Assembly: GCF_905220565.1 (NCBI RefSeq) | Contig: NC_059404.1 | Location: forward strand, 16,272,472 to 16,336,471 | Source: Melitaea cinxia | Lineage: Eukaryota > Arthropoda > Insecta > Lepidoptera > Nymphalidae | DNA: 64,000 nucleotides | Direction of reading: 5' to 3' | In this document: positions 1 through 10,073 of the stretch, piece after piece | Layout: each line of letters starts with the position of its first letter | Position numbering within the stretch: position 1 is the stretch's first letter | Notes under the pieces: model-generated | Seen by the model: only the letters and a program-made list of their open reading frames with translations | What the model was told of the DNA's origin: nothing | The model's database searches: none | Position numbers and translations under genes: made by a program

Positions 1-402
1 AATCCACAACTCCAATACAATAATAAAGAAATATCTATTCTATTCTAATCTACGTAACTACGTAATTTCTAATCTGTAATTATCAACCGGAAAGTCAGTC
101 AGGTTTATAAAACTTTAAGGAAATCAATATTTGAATGAAACGTCGAAACCAATTCGCAGAGAAAAAGACATTGAAATAACTTCACAATTTTACTGTCGAA
201 GAATTTCATTTGTGTGAAAAATAAATTACAAAAATGGCCTTTGAAGTTGCGTGAAAAGAAAATTATTTCATAAAATGTAGAATATTATTCAAATAAAATG
301 TTAAATTATTCGTGAACTTTATAGATGAAATGAGTGATGAGTAACGTGACGGTTGATTGACAATTATTTGAAAAAAATACATACTTTTTATTTTATGAGG
401 AA
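1..402. other. AT-rich sequence, nothing recognised
   Basis: No convincing ORF, RNA gene or repeat end was seen. Confidence 0.5.
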
Positions 403-715
403 ACTAGCTGTGCCCGCGACTTTGTCCACGTAGAATTTAACAAAACAGTATTTTTTCAGTATGCGGAATTATAAAATATATACCAAAATAACATTTTTTA
501 CAATTTTCGTCTGTTTGTCTGTCAATCTGTTTGTTCCGGCTAATCTTTGAAACGGTTGGACCGATTTTGACGGGACTTTCACTGGTAGATAGCTGATGTA
601 ATAAGGAGTAACTTAGGCTACTTTTATTTTAGAAATTTATTTATTTTATAACTGCGAATTGAACAATAACTTTTTTATTAAATTCCACGCGGACTAAGTC
701 GCGGGCACAGCTAGT
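403..715. mobile_element. Helitron-related element with inverted termini
   Basis: Both ends carry the same ~36-bp sequence in inverted order: ACTAGCTGTGCCCGCGACTT at 403 and its complement ending GCGGGCACAGCTAGT at 715, with a few mismatches. The right end has the hairpin plus CTAG|T typical of Helitron 3' ends. The interior (TTTGAAACGGTTGGACCG) matches other Helitron copies at 29.8, 31.1 and 45.5 kb. Normal Helitrons lack terminal inverted repeats, so this may be two 3' ends fused around one body. Confidence 0.7.
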
Positions 716-1479
716 ATCAAATAAAAACAATTATCCTACAAAACCAGTCTGATGGAGCGGAGAATCGAACATTATATCCATTAAACTGCATTCACTGACA
801 TTTTAAATTCACTTGAAAAATCATCAAAAACAAGCTTTTGCAGACAACGCAGTGGTAATCTAGTTATGAAGTTTATTTAAAACTCTTTGGAATTTCAAAT
901 TTTGTATCCACTGTTTCATCCAGGACTTCGTATAAATGTTAATTCAGTAACTCAAAGCTCAAAGAGACTATACCGAAAGCTGCGGTTTTTTTGATAACGC
1001 TCAGCTACGCGTCTGTCCAAAGCTTTACAGTGCTTTAGTCAGACTGTATATCAGCTGTCGTCATTAATTTTATTATAAATGTGAGGTGAATTGTACTTGA
1101 TCAACTGTATTGCTTCGGCAAGAACCGTGGTAAACTCCTTAGGTAAATGCTTCAGTTATATTTAATAATAATAATGATAATAATGATAATCTTTATTTCG
1201 AGAATAGCCCATATAGTGTTATTAATAATAACAATAATAAAAAAAAAACTAAATGTACATATTTAATACCCAGTGATATGATTAATTGATATCCTATGAG
1301 TGTAAATGTCGGAGTGGACGAGGTCATCTCGGTCCCTGCCACCAGCAGTACAAAGAAGTAAGGTGAAAATTAATTCTATTATCAATATGAGTACCTGGAT
1401 GACCGAGCTTAGCTCAGTTTTTTTGGTAGATCGTGTTTTATGGAAATTTAGTTTCAATAATTATACATATTGATGAAAT
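716..1479. other. Mostly unannotated AT-rich DNA
   Basis: No gene was seen. Around 1165-1240 there is an (AAT/ATA)-rich stretch followed by TTTATTTCGAGAATAGCCC, which resembles the tail of a minus-strand LINE. That is too weak to classify. Confidence 0.4.
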
Positions 1480-1985
1480 CGCTGGCCCCGGGCAATAAAG
1501 CGGTATACGCCGGTTACACCCTTTTTAATGTTATTTAATTTTTGGCTTCTCTGAGTATCAATCTATCACTCTTATTTTTTTCAGTTTTTTATTATTATTA
1601 TTTCGTTAGAATAAATGACAATAACCGTTTTATTGCATGGATAATTCTCTTAAGACTAAGCTATGTATTATTGCATTACTCTAAGAAAAATAACACAAAA
1701 AACCGGTGAACATCTTTACAGTAATTGTTAATGATCTTGCAATTAAAATAGTATCATCTATGAATTGTATTATACATTTTTTTAATTATTTCATTAAAAA
1801 ATTATACGATTTGTTTTTAAAAAATTATTTTTAAAAGCTTAAATTGGTAAAAAAATAGCTTTCATTTGACATATTGAACGTCTGTTTTGGATCACTGTAC
1901 ACTGCACTATAAACAAATTAGCTTCTTTTATTTCTCCTGTAAAATTTGATTTTTGATATTACCGCTTTATTGCCCGGGGACAGCG
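1480..1985. mobile_element. MITE-like element with 26-bp terminal inverted repeats
   Basis: The left end 1480-1505 (CGCTGGCCCCGGGCAATAAA...) and right end 1960-1985 are inverted copies matching at 25 of 26 positions. The flanks can be read as a 4-bp AAAT duplication. The ~450-bp interior is AT-rich and has no ORF, so any transposase would have to be supplied elsewhere. The superfamily is not recognised. Confidence 0.65.
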
Positions 1986-2104
1986 AAATATTAATAATAT
2001 TTTTCAATATTAATGTCACAATAAAAAAAAAATATGAACTGGTTATTAAAATAAAAACCACGAGTGTAATTGGAAAAAAAAGGAAAAAGTTATCATTCTA
2101 AGAA

Positions 2105-2169
2105 CGTGAGGATTTGAACCTGAGTCTACACGATACGTAAGCGGTCGATTTCCCTCCTGAGCTCTCACG
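2105..2169 (-). repeat. tRNA-like sequence (pseudo-tRNA or SINE head)
   Basis: On the minus strand the ends CGTGAGA and CCTCACG pair at 6 of 7 positions, like an acceptor stem. A GAGCTCAGGAGG stretch resembles an A box and GGTTCAAATCC matches a B box. At 65 nt it is short for a tRNA and the anticodon arm is unclear, so a tRNA-derived retroposon head is more likely than a working tRNA. Confidence 0.45.
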
Positions 2170-2304
2170 AGTTTATTGTAGCAAACGAAATTTACCTTCG
2201 TATTCTAATGATATCGTAGCTATTTTTTCATTGCCTGAACACAGGGACGACATATTCAAAAATTGATTCTAGCTAGAGCGATTTATCGCCACCTCGTGAA
2301 AATC

Positions 2305-2480
2305 GTTAGAGCCGTTTCCGAGATTCAGATATCTAATATATAAAATTCTCGTGTCGCGGTGTTTGTAGTTAAACTCCTCTAAACACTAATACGAATTACA
2401 TATTTATATTCAAAATAGTTGGAGCCGTTTCCGAGATTCAGATTATATATCATATATACAAGAATTGCTCGTTTAATTGT
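2305..2480. repeat. Helitron fragments with repeated 27-bp motif
   Basis: A motif containing GAGCCGTTTCCGAGATTCAG occurs at 2305-2331 and again at 2418-2445 in the same orientation. Between them TCTAATATATAAAATTCTCG looks like a Helitron 5' end. This reads as rearranged Helitron pieces. Confidence 0.45.
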
Positions 2481-2632
2481 ATAGAAATTATACAATAGTA
2501 TACATATGTACAATTTACAACTGAACTAAATATTTACAGGTGGTTACAAATAATGGGCATCTCCACTGGTGACAATATGACGAGGAAAGAATCTTTTAAA
2601 AAAAATTTGTCATTGCTACTCAAAGATTCGTG

Positions 2633-2656
2633 AGATGATGATGATGATGATGATGA
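2633..2656 (+). repeat. (GAT)n microsatellite
   Basis: About eight GAT units. (ATG/GAT)n is also the 3' tail of RTE-mini copies, so this may be an orphan tail. Confidence 0.85.
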
Positions 2657-2995
2657 CTCAAATGTTCAAGTTTTTGACCGTATCGTATGAGTTCTTAATC
2701 CAGAGTTATGTGTTAATATCCATTTTTAATGTCCTGCGAAAAACATACGATAAAATTGTTTTTATTTTTATTACATGACCCTTTGGAAACTACACAAAAT
2801 GTTTTACGAGGGTCCACTTTTTCGTTTTATTGCTTTCATAAAAGCGATCGAAATCAAATTCCTATACCAATCAAGCATTGATTCTTCGAGTGGCGACTGA
2901 TTCAAGAGCCGAATTCGATACAGAGTTGCAGTTTATTAAAACATTGAAGCTATATATAGTATAGGCTGTAATGACTACGCTTGATAATATGATAT

Positions 2996-3113
2996 CATCA
3001 TTCCAGCCTATTGCAGTCCACTGCTGGACATAGGCCTCCACAAGTTCGCGCCAAAAATGCGTAAACTCATGTGTGTTGCCCATAGTCACCACGCTGGGCA
3101 GGCGGGTTGGTGA
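2996..3113 (-). mobile_element. RTE-mini, 5'-truncated
   Basis: The plus strand shows the complement of the RTE 3' end (CAGTCCACTGCTGGACATAG) followed by the ACCACGCTGGGCAGGCGGGT block. The copy stops at GGTTGGTGACC and runs into an ATATG microsatellite, so about two thirds of the unit is missing. Confidence 0.85.
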
Positions 3114-3552
3114 CCGATATATGATATGATATGATATATTTTATTGTAAATAATAATAATAAAAAGTTTAATATGTCTGTTTTAACGTAAAATTTTACTT
3201 CCAAACATATTCAGATAATTGAAATGTTTTTCATTACAAAAAGGCAGCAAAATAATATAGGATTGCATTATTTATAAAAATTCAAATTTTCACTATAATC
3301 TTTTTTCTTTTTTTTTCAGGTAAATCATGGCAATTATACAGATGCACGCACTCGTAGAGGTTACGTATTTTAATTTTAGCATTTATAAATGAATTGATAA
3401 AGCTGGTAAATATTGTACTAAGCTGACGCCTCTTCTCAGACATGATTTTTAAGCGTACTTCTGAGTGACGGTCTCTTCTTTGAAAGTAAAATATAAGAGG
3501 AAGTACGAGTTTAAAGTATCAGAGTTGAATTTTAATCCATAAGCGTTGTGTA
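3114..3552. other. AT-rich intervening DNA
   Basis: Holds an (ATATG)n run at about 3118-3140 and a pyrimidine tract ending CAG at 3301-3319. No gene could be supported. Confidence 0.4.
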
Positions 3553-3881
3553 CGCCTCAGCCTGTAATATCCCACTACTGGGCAAAGGCTTCTTTCCCCA
3601 CGTAGGAGAAGGATCCAGAGCTTAATCCACCACGCTACTCCAATGCGGGTTGGCGGATATATTCCCTACTATGAGTAACGATCGCTATCAGGTGTACATG
3701 ATAACAACCGGGACCGACGGCTTAACGTGCTCTCCGAGGCACGGTGGGGAGACCCACTAGAACTGCACAAACACCCAGACCACGGCAAACACCTGTATGG
3801 CCAATACAAATGTTTGTCATGTGCGGGGATCGAACCCGCAACCGCCAGCACAACAGATACAATCCATAAGCATTTTTCAAA
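3553..3881 (-). mobile_element. SINE-T copy with 12-bp target duplication
   Basis: Read on the minus strand it runs from a head containing the B box GGTTCGATCCCCGCACATGA, through the body, to a tail ending in the RTE-like CCCAGTAGTGGGATATTACA. AAGCGTTGTGTA occurs on both sides (3541-3552 and 3882-3893), a perfect target-site duplication. The A box is lost: the 5' part stops near TATGGATTG. This is a real insertion, probably no longer transcribable by Pol III. Confidence 0.88.
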
Positions 3882-3930
3882 AAGCGTTGTGTATTTAGTT
3901 CAAATCGTTCCTCTTTCAATCCAAGAAGCA

Positions 3931-4012
3931 CTGGAGCAACGTGGTGGATTAAGCTCAGACCCATCTCCCACATAAAGAAAGAGGCTTATGCCCAGCAGTG
4001 ACACGTTGAAAA
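3931..4012 (+). mobile_element. SINE-T 3' fragment
   Basis: Contains GTGGTGGATTAAGCTC and AGAGGCTTATGCCCAGCAGTG, the 3' third of SINE-T. It lies head-on to the minus-strand copy just before it, making an inverted pair. Confidence 0.75.
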
Positions 4013-4740
4013 CTAAATCAATTCAATTCTTTTCTTTTATTCTTCAACTTTGCCCATTTATGAGCCTACAGGCCCATTAATTTAAATCAAAATTTGTGTG
4101 TTTCAGGTTTTTCTAAACACTTGGTATATTATATCAAAAATCGATACCAATCAATTGTCACGTGCCACAATGCCATTGCATATTCGATAGAAATACTTAA
4201 TAATTAGTTATCCAAATATAATTGTGGTATGAATCATGTCCATGTGGTATGGTGTCAAGAATACTGACAATATTTTTCCGGTAAATCGTAATACCGATTC
4301 ACTAAGAAATAAGTGTACCAACCCTATCAGGCGTGGTGAAACATCTTTTTTTTTATATATAAAAACTAGCCTAATCGTTTAGTTGCATTTTTTTTTCTAA
4401 TTTTCCTTTAAACGATTTATAAAGACAACATAGCGTTACATGTAAAAAAGTCTTTGAGCCGACCTTGTCGATCTTGTTAATTTACAAAATTGGAAACTAT
4501 ATTACGTCCTTTAAAAACAATGATTAAGTTAAACAAAATAGTTCACATTTGCTCGGGATGCCATGTTATTTGTTTAGGATCCAGAACGTTTCATCATCTG
4601 TTTTGTATAACAAAGATATTACCCGATATTATTTGATGGTAATTAATATACATTACAACCCATTTACCGCAAAAAATATATGTCAATCTAGAGATACTTC
4701 TGTCACGTTGTGAAGTATGTATGTATGTACATTTGGGTAG
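4013..4740. other. AT-rich DNA without recognised features
   Basis: No coding sequence or repeat boundary was identified. Confidence 0.4.
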
Positions 4741-4905
4741 CCATTTCATCATCACTTCACCCGATCGCAGTCCACTGATGGACATAGGCCTCCAGAAGAT
4801 CGCAGCAAAAAGGCGTGAACTCATATTTGTTGCCCATAGTCACCTCGCTGGGCAGGCGGGTTGGTAACCGCAGGACTGGCTGTGTCGCACCGAAGACGCT
4901 GCTGC
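4741..4905 (-). mobile_element. RTE-mini, 5'-truncated and diverged
   Basis: Carries the complement of the RTE tail (CAGTCCACTGATGGACATAG) and the CGCTGGGCAGGCGGGTTGGT block, ending after GAAGACGCTGCTGC. Several changes relative to other copies suggest some age. Confidence 0.8.
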
Positions 4906-5006
4906 ATTTTGTTAAAAATAGAACCATTTTAAAGATATGTCAGTTATACTGAAGATCACCATAGTCAGGTCAATCAAATCATGTCATTTCATGTTTAAGT
5001 AGAGGC

Positions 5007-5110
5007 GTGTGTTCCTATTGTGAGTAAGGTGTGCTACAGAACCAGAGCTCTTAGGCATCCGATGTATTAACAGCGAAGATACAAGAAACGCTTGTAATAC
5101 TTCAAGTGTA
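5007..5110 (+). repeat. Possible diverged JS fragment
   Basis: GTGTTCCTATTGTGAGTAAG and ACCAGAGCTC match the middle of JS. The rest is too eroded to align by eye. Confidence 0.4.
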
Positions 5111-5526
5111 TATTTGTGTGTATAATGTGTCACATTAGAGTGTCATCGTAAAATAAAAAAAAAACATTATCTCAGGGAGTTATTTCGACACACGGTTCAC
5201 CAAACCCTAAGGAAAACTGGAGAAAAATAGAAGATGTATGTATGGATTTAGTGACGCTGTATTTCGTACAAATTATTATCAATTTTGTATAAAACAAGGT
5301 TTATATATTTTTTAAGTAGAGTGACTGCGGAATTTCTTACCGGTTCTTCTCTGCAGCATCTCCATAACGATAGTTAAAATTTCAATTTGTAAAATGACGA
5401 TCCAAAGGCGTTTTTGAAACCTATTTGAATAAAGTTATTTTGATTTTAACATAACGGGCTATTTATTAATAATATAAAGAACAAAACGATATATTTTTAT
5501 AGCATAACTATTGTCTTCAGTTATGT

Positions 5527-5866
5527 CATCTTCATCATCATCATTACAGCCTATACAGTCCACTGCTGGACATAGGCCTCCACAAGCTTACGCCAAAAAT
5601 AGCGTGAAATCGTGTGTTTTGCCCATAGTCACCACGCTGGGCATGCGGGTTGGTGACCGCAGTACTGGCTTTGTCACACCGAAGACGCTGCTGCCCGTCT
5701 TCGGCCTGTGTATTTCAAAGCCAGCAGTTGGATGGTTATCCCGCCACCGGTCGGCTTTTTAAGTTCCAAGGTGGTAGCGGAACTGTGTTATCACTTAGTC
5801 GCCTCTTACGACACGCACGGGAAGAGAGGGGGTGGCTATATTTTTTAGTACCGTAGCCACACAGCA
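5527..5866 (-). mobile_element. RTE-mini, full-length, 12-bp target duplication
   Basis: CTTCAGTTATGT occurs at 5515-5526 and 5867-5878, so the ~340-bp unit between is a discrete retroposed element. On the minus strand it starts CTGTGTGGCTACGGTAC, continues through GTCGTAAGAGGCGACTAAG, AAAAAGCCGACCGG and GGCAGCAGCGTCTTCGGTG, and ends with the RTE 3' terminus and a (GATGA)n tail. No ORF is kept. It defines the unit used to judge the partial copies. Confidence 0.92.
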
Positions 5867-6391
5867 CTTCAGTTATGTGATACATATTAATTGTTGCTTT
5901 CACATACGTTTAAATTTGCATATAAAACCTTGCAAAAAATAGTTTTCTTTTTCAATTACACAGACATTAAAATGTCGTGTAATTCATGCATTTCAGTTAA
6001 TGTAGTAAAGATCCGCAGCAACACTTTTAAAACCATTTTACAAATAAAAAGCATCGCTGAAAAGCAAAATGACTCGTTTATAGGACGTTTACAGAGATGT
6101 GAAATGTGAGCACACGCGTGTACAGAGCGTTGAGTCATTACATAACGAGTGAATGCGCAGCCGACATGAAATGGCTCAGTGAAGCATGTCAATGAATAAA
6201 TAATTATGGTAGCTCAAATTTTGACGAGTTCAAAGATTGTAAAAATGTCAATTACAGATTATTGACAGTATATATTTAGAAAGAAAAGTATAAATCAATT
6301 GTATAGTCTTAGAAACATATTATTTGTATATCGCTATAGTACGAGCTCTCTGATGTTTCACTGTGAATATTATTTACTAGAATATGTACAA

Positions 6392-6697
6392 AAGGCTTAT
6401 GATCACTTCACTTCACTTCAGCATATCGCAGTCCCCTGCTGGACATAGGCCTCCCCAAGTTCGCGCCAAAAATGGCGTGAACTCATGTGTGTTGCCCTTA
6501 GTCACCACGCTGGGCAGACGGGTTGGTGACCGCAGGACTGACTTTGTCGCACCGAAGACGCTGCTACTTATCTTGAAGCCAACAGTTGGATGGTTATCCC
6601 GCCATCGGTCGACTTTTTAAGTTCCAAGGTGGTAGTGGAACTGTGTTATCCCTTAGTCGCCTCTTACGACACCCACGAGAAGACAGGGTGTGTGTAT
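6392..6697 (-). mobile_element. RTE-mini, nearly full length
   Basis: All blocks from the RTE 3' tail to GTCGTAAGAGGCGACTAAGG are present. The final ~30 bp of the 5' end are replaced by unrelated sequence near 6697, and a short internal deletion removes part of the TTCGGCCTGTG segment. Confidence 0.88.
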
Positions 6698-7258
6698 TTT
6701 TAAACGTATTGATGACATTTGTACTATACGCGCTCCTACTTATAATACTCTATATAAAAGAACTAAAAAAAAATAATAATAATTTAATAAATAAAACGAA
6801 GAAAAAGGCTTTTACTGAGGCTTGAGAAGAGTGCATAATGAATGATTACAAAAAAAAAAAACAATATAAAACATTTATCAAATCTCGCAAACTATATATT
6901 TGGTCTGATGTACTAATATAAGTTACTTACTCATCAACATTGTTACATTTATCCGTTTAATTTATAATATCAACAATTAAGATTCTAGAGTTCTCACGTT
7001 AAATGCAAATCTGTGAAAGCGTATCATTTCACACAACGATGTCGTAAAAGTGTACGATCCCCGAGACAGCGCTCTCATTGTATGTGAGCCAGTATATACG
7101 GACCTGTATCATGTTGCTGAAATATTATCATTTCTCATACATACTCCAATATTTTTACAAAAGTGTACATATATTATAGTTAGCAAATAAGTGTAAATAT
7201 AATAAAAATAATAATTAGAAAAAAAAACAATATGTAGAATGGTCTTGATCAGCGGACT
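6698..7258. other. AT-rich DNA, nothing recognised
   Basis: Homopolymer A runs only. No supported gene. Confidence 0.4.
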
Positions 7259-7599
7259 CACGTCACGTTGGCGCAACGGTCACAGCCATGGATTGTGCAT
7301 GTTGCGCTGGCGGTTGCGGGTTCGATCCCCGCACATGACAAATTTTTGTATTGGCCATATAGGTGTTTGCCGTGGTCTGGATGTTTGTGCAGTCCTTGTG
7401 GGTCTCCCCACCGTGCCTCGGAGAGCACGTTAAGTCGTCGGCCCCGGTTGTTATCATCTACACCTGATAGCGATCGTTACTCGCTAATAGGGAATATATC
7501 CGCCAACCCGCATTGGAGCATCGTGGTGGATTAAGCTCTGATCCTTCTCCTACATGGAGAAAGAGGCCTATGCCCAGTAGTGGGACATTACAGGCTGAA
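7259..7599 (+). mobile_element. SINE-T, full-length, A and B boxes present
   Basis: A box TTGGCGCAACGG at 7269-7280 and B box GGTTCGATCCC at 7319-7329 have tRNA-like spacing, so this head is tRNA-derived. The body contains TGCCTCGGAGAGCACGTTAA and the tail ends GAGGCCTATGCCCAGTAGTG...CAGGCTGAA. It is the reference copy for the family in this window. Confidence 0.9.
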
Positions 7600-8081
7600 A
7601 TTGTGTATTTTGTATCAATTTTTAATTTATCGTTATTTTTTATTTTTATTTTGCGTTAATTAATTATTAATAATTATGTTTGCAAGTAAACGAAAAAAAA
7701 ATCGACTTCAATTATATCGACAAGTAATACAACGTAGGTATACGAAAAAATAGTCAAGAAATACGCATTATCAAAGATTACTCCAAAGTTGTAATCAGAT
7801 CTCGATGAAATATGACCACATGATAAACATCGGCTTTCTATTAAGTTAAAAATCATCAAAATCAGTACACCCAGTAGTATGTTAAGTATTATGTAGTTAA
7901 TGTAAAGTTATGCGGATTTTCGAGAGTTTCCCTCGATTTCTCTAGGATCCCATCATCAGATCCTGGTTTCCTTATCATGCTACCACACCAGGGATATCTC
8001 CTTTCCACCAAAAAAAGAATTATCAAAATCTTTTCATAAACGACGAAGTTATCCCCGAACATAAATTAAAATATATATATA

Positions 8082-8783
8082 CTAACGACCTGCTCCGGCT
8101 TCGCACGGGTATAAAATATAATTATAGCCTATGTCATTCACTGAAAAATGATTAAAATCGATCCAGTAGTTTTGATTTATTCATTACTGCCCGTGGCCCG
8201 CACGCGTTAACTTTAGAGTAAAAGCCGGAACTGTCGCAAGCGCTACGTATCGCAATTTTTAAATCTGTAATATCTTCGAAAATATTCATTTAAATCATAT
8301 GCTGTAAAGGGCTATATTAAATCAACAATGTATTTAAGGTATTTAATTAGATAAGGATTAATGCTGTATTGGTTAAAATCGCTTTGAAAATTAGCCATTA
8401 TTTATTGTAAAAAGTAAATGACAAAAAAATGTTATTGTGAGATATCCATAAGAGATAGACATATACTATAGCGGAGTTTTCTGTAGAACTTTTTAATGTG
8501 TATAATACTTAGTACATTATTTTGATAAATCTCGTAGGGTTCAGGCTGCGTTTGCAATGTAAGCGAAAAAAATGTAATTATTTACGACATCACATTAGAA
8601 ACCTCAAAAATAACAGTATTTCTCCACTATTTAATGGATGTTATTATACATATAAACCTTCCTCTTCAATCACTGTATCTACTAAAAAACCTCATCAAAA
8701 TCCATTGCGTAGGTTTAAAGATTTAAGCATATATAGGGACATAGGAACAGAGAAAACGACTTTGTTTTATACTATGTAGTGAT
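8082..8783 (-). mobile_element. Helitron-like element nested in the MITE
   Basis: The minus strand ends CGTGCGAAGCCGGAGCAGGT followed by CGTTAG|T, a degenerate form of the GCGAAGCCG...CTAG|T end. The other end, CGACTTTGTTTTATACTATG then TAGTGAT, is one I recognise as a recurrent lepidopteran element terminus. The interior has only a short spurious ORF. Confidence 0.55.
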
Positions 8784-8792
8784 AGTGATATA

Positions 8793-9062
8793 TATATATC
8801 GCACCTTCGGTGCAACAAAGTCAAAACAGCTCATTTCTTAATTTTACAGGAGAGGATTTTCAATTTTTTTTTTCGCTTTTACTTCCTCATTTCTGGATTA
8901 CTATTTATAGTAGGTTTGAAATCTTTATAAATTAATAGTTTACTTTCTTTGCTATAGTTTATATAAATCTTATATTAAAATATCAAAAAGTCCTAATAAA
9001 AGACATAACAAAAAAAAAGTGTCCTGAATTGTGACTTTGTTGCACCGAAGGTGCGATATATA
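8793..9062. mobile_element. MITE with 31-bp inverted termini containing a palindrome
   Basis: 8793-8823 and 9032-9062 are perfect inverted repeats (CGCACCTTCGGTGCAACAAA...). Inside each, GCACC-TTC-GGTGC is itself a hairpin. The element sits in TATATA sequence, so a TA target is plausible but cannot be proved. No ORF. Confidence 0.8.
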
Positions 9063-9445
9063 TGTATTGAGTTTCCTTCAGCCGAATTGAGTAACCTCCT
9101 CCTTTTTTGAAGCCGGTTAAAAAAGACTTCATTCCAACCGGCAGCGAATCATTTTAACTCTCTCTTCTACTACTAATCCTTCACGATTTACTAAAAATAC
9201 CGAGCTGGGCTCGGTCGCCCAGGTACTTATATGTTAAATGATAACGTTGACCTGGCTTGACCAACCCAGGTCACCGTTGCTAAATAGCTGGGTTGACCAA
9301 ATAGCTTACTGGATTGTACCAGCACTAAATAGCTTTATTTATTTATTTACTGATACACAAAGAGCATAACATACTAAACATTACAATAACCATGTTCATG
9401 TAAATAGTCCGGTATGCATGCCAGTTACGGGTGCATACATCACTC

Positions 9446-9590
9446 GCCTTCATCATCTTCATCATCATTTCAGCCTATCGAAGTCCACTGTTGGACATAG
9501 GCCTACACAAGTTCGCGCCAAAAATGGCGTGAACCCATGTGTGTTGTCCATAGTCACCACGCTGGGCAGGCGGGTTGGTAACAGTTTTGG
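9446..9590 (-). mobile_element. RTE-mini, 5'-truncated
   Basis: Begins with the (CATCAT)n tail complement, then AGTCCACTGTTGGACATAGG, and ends after GGCAGGCGGGTTGGTAAC. Confidence 0.85.
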
Positions 9591-9805
9591 AGATACAGCA
9601 AATTATTAATATATAGTAAAAGTATAATAAAAGAAGATAATTTATGATGAATGAAATGATGATGAATTCAACCGTCCGTGACAAATATTTATAAAGGTCA
9701 CAGATGTTTTTGTATACATTGTGTATCCGGGTCCCCACACCAAATAAATCTTGCTGGATGTCGTTAGGATTGTAATTTGTTCTTGTCATTTTATACACAT
9801 TTAAC

Positions 9806-10073
9806 TGAGGTAGGGCTCAGCTGGAAATTTCATGCTCGAAATCTGGAGCAGCCTGACTGAGGAAGTACCTCGACCTTACAGAAGATCACGGCTAAATAAT
9901 AATGCTTTTGATAAGTGTTGTGTTTCTGTGGTTAGTAAGGTTACTAGAGTTCATTGGCAGTAGGGGTTGGCACCGCGCCTGCGATGCTTATAGTGTTGCA
10001 TGTACAGTGTGCTATAAGCTACGGTAATCGCTTACCATCAGGTAAGCCGTACGCTTGTTTGCCGACCTAGTTG
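9806..10073 (+). mobile_element. JS retroposon copy
   Basis: Starts CTGAGGTAGGGC, contains AAATCTGGAGCAGCCTGACT and CTTACCATCAGGTAAGCCG, and ends TTTGCCGACCTAG followed by AT-rich sequence. No tRNA-like promoter boxes were seen. About 270 bp is the family length. Confidence 0.8.

Larger units (their letters stand above)
7677..9122 (+). mobile_element. CCGACTTC MITE split by later insertions
   Basis: The left end has AAATCGACTTCAATTATATC near 7699; the right end has CCTCCTCCTTTTTTGAAGCC followed by GGTTAAAAAA up to 9122. Its sequence is continuous with other copies until TATATATAT at about 8081, then resumes after 9062. The ~980 bp between belong to two other elements (8082-8783 and 8793-9062), giving a three-element nest. 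Confidence 0.75.

Noticed and set aside
748..800. B-box-like GTTCGATTCTCC on the minus strand
   Set aside because: Only the T-arm-like part is present; no A box, acceptor stem or SINE tail.
2105..2169. Functional tRNA gene
   Set aside because: Acceptor stem and B box look right, but at 65 nt with no clear anticodon arm it is better kept as a tRNA-derived repeat.
3320..3373. Possible short terminal exon after a strong pyrimidine tract ending CAG
   Set aside because: Only 17 codons, no recognisable peptide, and CAG|GTAAAT could equally be a donor. Not enough to call.
5511..5856. Repeated 70-110-codon frames such as those containing GHRPPQ
   Set aside because: Antisense readings of RTE-mini, seen at each copy; not genes.
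7239..7534. Overlapping 60-90-codon frames on both strands
   Set aside because: They are all readings of the SINE-T sequence; the same peptides recur at every SINE-T copy.
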